A DNA stretch of 64,000 nt from UBA6898 sp964463135 (GTDB lineage: Bacteria; Nitrospirota; Thermodesulfovibrionia; Thermodesulfovibrionales; UBA6898): NCBI GenBank assembly GCA_964463135.1, contig CAYXBA010000001.1, forward strand, positions 310,001-374,000, read 5' to 3'. Positions 60,262 through 64,000 of the stretch are shown in pieces. The notes beneath the pieces were generated by a model that was given only the letters and a program-made list of their open reading frames with translations, ran no database searches and had not been told where the DNA came from. The translations under genes were made by a program, and so were the position numbers. How positions within the stretch are numbered: the first letter of the stretch is position 1; the number at the start of each line of letters is the position of its first letter.

Positions 60262-62009
60262 GGGCTGCCGGGAAAAAGAAGCTCCTCCGCTTTGCACTGG
60301 TGAGCGTTATAACGAGTCTCCTGGTCACAGCCTCTTCATACATGGGATACTTTGAACCGGTCCAGAGAAAGGCGCTTGACCTGATGGTCTGGTGGAAGGA
60401 GAAGGAGCGGCCTTCGCAGATCGTTATCGTGGCGATCGATGAGGAGGCCTTTCATTATCTTGGCGAGAAGCAGCCACTGCCGAGAAGAGAGCTTGCAGCC
60501 CTGATCGGTCTGCTGAAGCGGTGCGATGCAAAGGTGATCGGTCTGGATGTTGAGCTGAAGGCCCGCACGGAAAAAGCCTCTGATGCGGCGATTGAGCAGG
60601 CCCTGCAGGAGAGGGTTGTCATTACCTATGACCTTTCCGCTACTGAGGTGGCAGGCCGGTTTTCTGCCCAGGAACTCTTTGTTGCAGGCCCCGGCATCAG
60701 GAAGGGTTTTGCCAATACGTACATTGACAGCGACGGGGTCATACGAAAGGCCCCGCTCGTTCTGAGGAATGAACAGGGAGAGCCGCTCTCCTCCTTTGCC
60801 CTTGCTGTTGCAGGGCTTTACCGCAAAGACCTCTTTGCAAGACATGCCTCCCGTACTGAGCCGGTCAGGATCAACTATGCCGGCGCTGCAGGGAGCTTTC
60901 CCCAGTATCCTGCAGCGAGTCTGTTCCGCATGGCAAAGGAGCAGGCTGCACCTGCTTCGGATAATCCCTTTAACGAAAAGATCGTTCTGATAGGGGCCAC
61001 CTTCAAGGCAGGCAGGGATTTTCACCTTGCCCCTAACGGCCTGATGAGCGGTGTCGAGGTGCAGGCAAATATCATTAACACACTGCTTGAGGAGAAGGAG
61101 ATCAGGCCTCTGGGCCTGCTGGCAGGATTCATTGCGCAGGTGGTTCTTGCCATGCTGGCCGGTCTGCTCTTTGTCCTGCTGCGGCCCCTCTGGGCGGTTG
61201 TTATAAGTCTTGGCAGCATAGCCTTTGTCTTTGTGCCGCTCAGTTATCTGGCGTACACAAAGTACAACTACTGGGTTGATCCTGTCCTGCCGGTCTTTGC
61301 CGTCGGTATCACGGCCCTTGTCAGCGATATGATGAATCGGAGGGCCATCAGGCATGCCTTTGGCCAGTATGTGAGCGATGATATCGTGGCCGGCATCTAT
61401 CGTGATGAGTCAGTGCTGCAGGGCAGAAAGAAGATCGTGACCGTACTCTTTTCCGATATCAGGGGGTTTACAACGATCTCTGAAACGCAGGATGTGGAAG
61501 CACTCGCAGGCCTGCTGAATGAGTTTTTTGAGGCGATGACCGAGGTGGTCTTCAGGAACAGAGGCATGATAAACAAATTCATCGGTGATGCGATCATGGC
61601 GATATGGGGCGCACCCGTTGACAATGCTGATCATGCTGCCTGCGCGGTCAGAGCAGCCATCCAGATGCAGAAGGAGCTTGAGACCCTGAATCGACGATGG
61701 CAGGAACGTGGCATTCCCCCCCTTCAGATCGGTATAGGCATCCATACCGGTGAGGTCTTTGCCGGCAATATCGGGTCCGGCAGGAGAAAGGAATACACGG
61801 TCACCGGCGATGGGGTCAATCTTGCTTCGCGCATCGAGGGCCTGAACAAGGAGTTCGGCACCACCATCCTTATTTCAGAGAATACGTATGCTGCAGTCCG
61901 GGATTGGGTGACTGCACGGGATCTTGGCATGGCAGGCGTAAAAGGCAGGCAGCAGCAGGTCAGGGTATATGCAGTGACAGACATGAACGGGAGGGAGAGT
62001 AGCCAATGA
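60258..62009 (+). CDS. CHASE2 adenylate/guanylate cyclase
   Basis: 583 residues: N-terminal transmembrane helix, periplasmic CHASE2 sensor (about 35-290), three transmembrane helices (about 290-360), and class III cyclase (about 395-565). Metal sites are VLFSDIRGFTTI and GDAIMAIWG; KFIGD and VNLASRIEG carry substrate and transition-state residues. The sensor faces the compartment of the CHAT and FecR-like proteins. Operon with both (4-nt overlaps). Makes cAMP or cGMP on an outside cue. Confidence 0.94.
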   Translation: MRAAGKKKLLRFALVSVITSLLVTASSYMGYFEPVQRKALDLMVWWKEKERPSQIVIVAIDEEAFHYLGEKQPLPRRELAALIGLLKRCDAKVIGLDVELKARTEKASDAAIEQALQERVVITYDLSATEVAGRFSAQELFVAGPGIRKGFANTYIDSDGVIRKAPLVLRNEQGEPLSSFALAVAGLYRKDLFARHASRTEPVRINYAGAAGSFPQYPAASLFRMAKEQAAPASDNPFNEKIVLIGATFKAGRDFHLAPNGLMSGVEVQANIINTLLEEKEIRPLGLLAGFIAQVVLAMLAGLLFVLLRPLWAVVISLGSIAFVFVPLSYLAYTKYNYWVDPVLPVFAVGITALVSDMMNRRAIRHAFGQYVSDDIVAGIYRDESVLQGRKKIVTVLFSDIRGFTTISETQDVEALAGLLNEFFEAMTEVVFRNRGMINKFIGDAIMAIWGAPVDNADHAACAVRAAIQMQKELETLNRRWQERGIPPLQIGIGIHTGEVFAGNIGSGRRKEYTVTGDGVNLASRIEGLNKEFGTTILISENTYAAVRDWVTARDLGMAGVKGRQQQVRVYAVTDMNGRESSQ

Positions 62010-62953
62010 AAAAAGTGATCGTCTGTATCGTGTCAATAATGGCAGCCATACTGATCACTGCAGCTGCGCATGCCGGCAGTGCTGTCATCAGCGAGCTTAA
62101 GGCTGCAGGCGGCAGCGTAGAGGTCCGCAAGGTCGGACAGAAGGACTGGGCCAGGGCAGCGCTCCTGATGGCACTCGACGCTGGCGATGCAGTGCGGGCT
62201 GCAGGCAGTGGTTATGCAGTAGTCGTATCAGCCTCCGGGGGCAAGGCAGTGAAGGTGACCGCTGCCAATTCCCCTTATGAGCTGAAGTCCCCGGAAAGCG
62301 GGTCCTCAAGACCGGAGAAGGCCCAGGTCGTGATGAACAAACTGATGGATTTCATGAGCGGGAAGAAGAAGGAGACCCTTTCAACGCCGCTGGCTGTCAG
62401 GAGTCTCAAGAGGGCTCCGGGCCTGGTCAGTCCGAAGGATTCAAAGGTCCTGACATCTCAGCCCCTCTTTGAATGGATCGGTACGCCGCGCGTGCCCTAC
62501 CGTATTAGGATCATGCAGGATGATCGTGTGGTATGGCAAAAGGAAAATATATACCGGGTCCAGATATCATATCCTTCCGATGCCCCGGCACTGCAGGCAG
62601 GGCAGCGCTATACCTGGGAGATCGAGACAGCTGGGTGCCCGGCGGTCAGGGCATGGTTTGTGATAGCTACTGATGCGGAAAGAAGAGACCTCGAGACAGA
62701 AAGGCGCCTCCTTGAACAATCGGTCCCGGCGTCCCAGTCCCTGTCAACGAACGTTCTGCTGACCTATGGTCTGCTTGCCTCGAAGAGTTTCTCTGCAGAG
62801 GCGAGGACGATCGTTGCTGCGGCCATGGCCTCGAACCCTGACGACCCGCTCCTGCATTTTCTGCTCGGCGATTATTACGAAGCTGCTGGCCTGAACGATC
62901 TTGCAGCAGGGGAATACGATGAGGCAGGCTTCCTGATGGATCTGCAGAAGTGA
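62006..62953 (+). CDS. FecR-like periplasmic protein with TPR-like tail
   Basis: 315 residues: signal peptide (VIAAILITAAAHAGSAVISE region, about 8-25), a FecR-like domain (GGSVEVRKVGQKDWARAALL, GDAVRAAGSGYAVVV), then a fibronectin-like segment with QPLFEWIGTPRVPYRIRI and a C-terminal TPR-like region (DPLLHFLLGDYYEAAGLND). Overlaps the cyclase by 4 nt. May sense or relay envelope state to the cyclase. Confidence 0.85.
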   Translation: MKKVIVCIVSIMAAILITAAAHAGSAVISELKAAGGSVEVRKVGQKDWARAALLMALDAGDAVRAAGSGYAVVVSASGGKAVKVTAANSPYELKSPESGSSRPEKAQVVMNKLMDFMSGKKKETLSTPLAVRSLKRAPGLVSPKDSKVLTSQPLFEWIGTPRVPYRIRIMQDDRVVWQKENIYRVQISYPSDAPALQAGQRYTWEIETAGCPAVRAWFVIATDAERRDLETERRLLEQSVPASQSLSTNVLLTYGLLASKSFSAEARTIVAAAMASNPDDPLLHFLLGDYYEAAGLNDLAAGEYDEAGFLMDLQK

Positions 62954-63116
62954 GGTCGGGAGAGGCGGATCGAATAGATCCGTTGCTGCATATAGACTGC
63001 CCTGCTTGCCGTTGAAACAAACCGTGATAGAATGTGTTTAACGGAGTACGGAAGCTATCCGTTTGGTAATGTTACAGAGAGATGGTTGAAATGCTGAGGA
63101 GGCATTATGAAAGCAT

Positions 63117-64000
63117 TAAGGTTTTTTAACCGTTTGGTGAGTCTTATGATCATTGTGGTCCTCGCGCTGCCGCTGCCTGGGCTGGCACAGGACGCGGGCA
63201 ATGCAGCCCCGTCACCTTCCTTTTCAAAAGAACAGCTTGCCCAGATGCTTGCGCCGATAGCCCTGTATCCGGATTCCCTCCTGTCCCAGATCCTGATGGC
63301 ATCGACCTATCCTCTTGAGGTGGTCGAGGCAGACCGGTGGATGAAGGTCAATAAAGGCCTTAAGGGAGATGCCCTTGACGAGGCGCTCAAGACCAGGGAG
63401 TGGGACCCGAGTGTTGAGTCCCTCTGCCATTTCCCCGAGATCCTCGGTGCGATGAGCGAAAAGATCGGCCAGACGACCAGGCTGGGGGATGCCTTTCTTG
63501 CACAGCAGGACGATGTGATGGCCATGGTTCAGGAACTCAGGGCAAAGGCGCGGCAGGAGGGAAATCTCAGATCTACCGGAGAACAGAATGTGGTTGTTGA
63601 AAAAGAGACGATCATCATCGAACCGGCAAATCCCGAGGTCATCTACGTCCCGTCCTATGACCCTGCCTATGTGTACGGCAACTGGTGGTATCCTGCATAT
63701 CCTCCTTATTACTGGTGGCCGGGTGCTGTGGGCATTGGCCTGGGTATCTCATTCTGGCCGGGGATCTATGTAGGTGCGTTTATCGGGGCGTGGAGTTATT
63801 TTGATTGGTACAATCACACGATCTATATAGATTGGCACCATGCACACCACTTCCATGGCGGTCATCACGACAGAGACGGCAAGGAGCGCTGGCATCATGA
63901 TACGGAACACAGGAGAGGAGTGGCATACCGGGAGAGGTCAACGGCCGTGAGGTTCGGTCAGGCCCCTGAACGGTCCCGGGAGTATAGGCGTGAACAGCGC
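63117..64000 (+). CDS. DUF3300 protein, 3'-truncated by the window edge
   Basis: First ~294 residues: signal peptide (LVSLMIIVVLALPLPGLAQD), DUF3300 core (QLAQMLAPIALYPDSLLSQI, STYPLEVVEADRWMK, EPANPEVIYVPSYDPAYVYG), then a glycine/aromatic segment and a His-rich tail. A strong AGGAGG precedes the ATG. Periplasmic protein of unknown role; the frame is open at the window end. Confidence 0.9.

Noticed and set aside
60336..61355. A 339-residue minus-strand frame opposite the CHASE2 cyclase
   Set aside because: It is opposite a clear cyclase with all catalytic motifs; no domain of its own.

Overview
The window looks like part of a bacterial chromosome, probably an anaerobe or facultative anaerobe of the Nitrospirota/Desulfobacterota type. 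That guess rests on the conserved right side (a split-Soret-type cytochrome, NosL-like protein, a seleno-type ArsS radical SAM protein, SYLF, and a CHAT/CHASE2-cyclase/FecR operon); no rRNA or other decisive marker is present. The left three quarters is accessory DNA placed at tRNA genes; the right quarter (about 48.5-64 kb) reads as ordinary chromosome.

Layout. (1) 1-6806: right end of a first island. It carries the Wadjet anti-plasmid genes jetB (5' cut by the window edge), jetC and jetD, then small AT-rich genes, a remnant of an Fe-S nuclease-like gene and a 46-nt fragment of the 3' half of tRNA-Arg(UCU), which I read as its right attachment scar. (2) 6807-7394: tRNA-His(GUG), tRNA-Arg(CCG) and tRNA-Lys(CUU). 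(3) 7349-46781: a second island of about 39.4 kb, bounded by an exact 50-bp direct repeat made of the 3' part of tRNA-Lys, with xis-like and tyrosine recombinase genes just inside the right repeat. (4) 46782-48484: a 1.7-kb segment with a response regulator and a response-regulator/GGDEF protein, ending at a third, diverged copy of the tRNA-Lys 3' end. (5) 48.5-64 kb: chromosomal genes.

Inside the tRNA-Lys island three blocks can be told apart. Block A (7.4-26.1 kb) is defence cargo: a PD-(D/E)XK-like protein with a TIR-like protein, a secreted nuclease, a YpsA-like protein, a type I restriction-modification locus with a GmrSD-type gene between hsdS and hsdR, an alpha/beta-hydrolase with a long unknown C-terminus, and a 1495-residue SF1 helicase-nuclease coupled to a 50-residue zinc-finger-like protein. 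Block B (26.2-34 kb) is plasmid-like backbone: a broken rmuC, ParM/ParR-like segregation genes, MobC-like and relaxase genes, a resolvase-like nuclease, a NERD protein and a Lon-like AAA+ ATPase lacking a protease domain. It suggests an integrative mobilizable element without its own type IV secretion system. Block C (35.1-40.35 kb) is a tightly overlapped nine-gene operon with a TIM-barrel isomerase/endonuclease-like protein and four different calcineurin-type metallophosphoesterases; this is my strongest candidate for an undescribed system. Two paralogous RGRP/KGRP-motif proteins (34.0-35.0 and 43.4-44.1 kb), IS3 remnants, an HU fragment and a chain of small overlapping genes leading into xis and int fill the rest.

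The best single molecular observation is in the chromosomal part. The radical SAM gene arsS appears to end at a UGA (53984-53986, minus strand), but the frame continues five codons and a perfect stem with a GGUC loop lies just downstream, as in bacterial SECIS elements. The last residues should therefore include selenocysteine.
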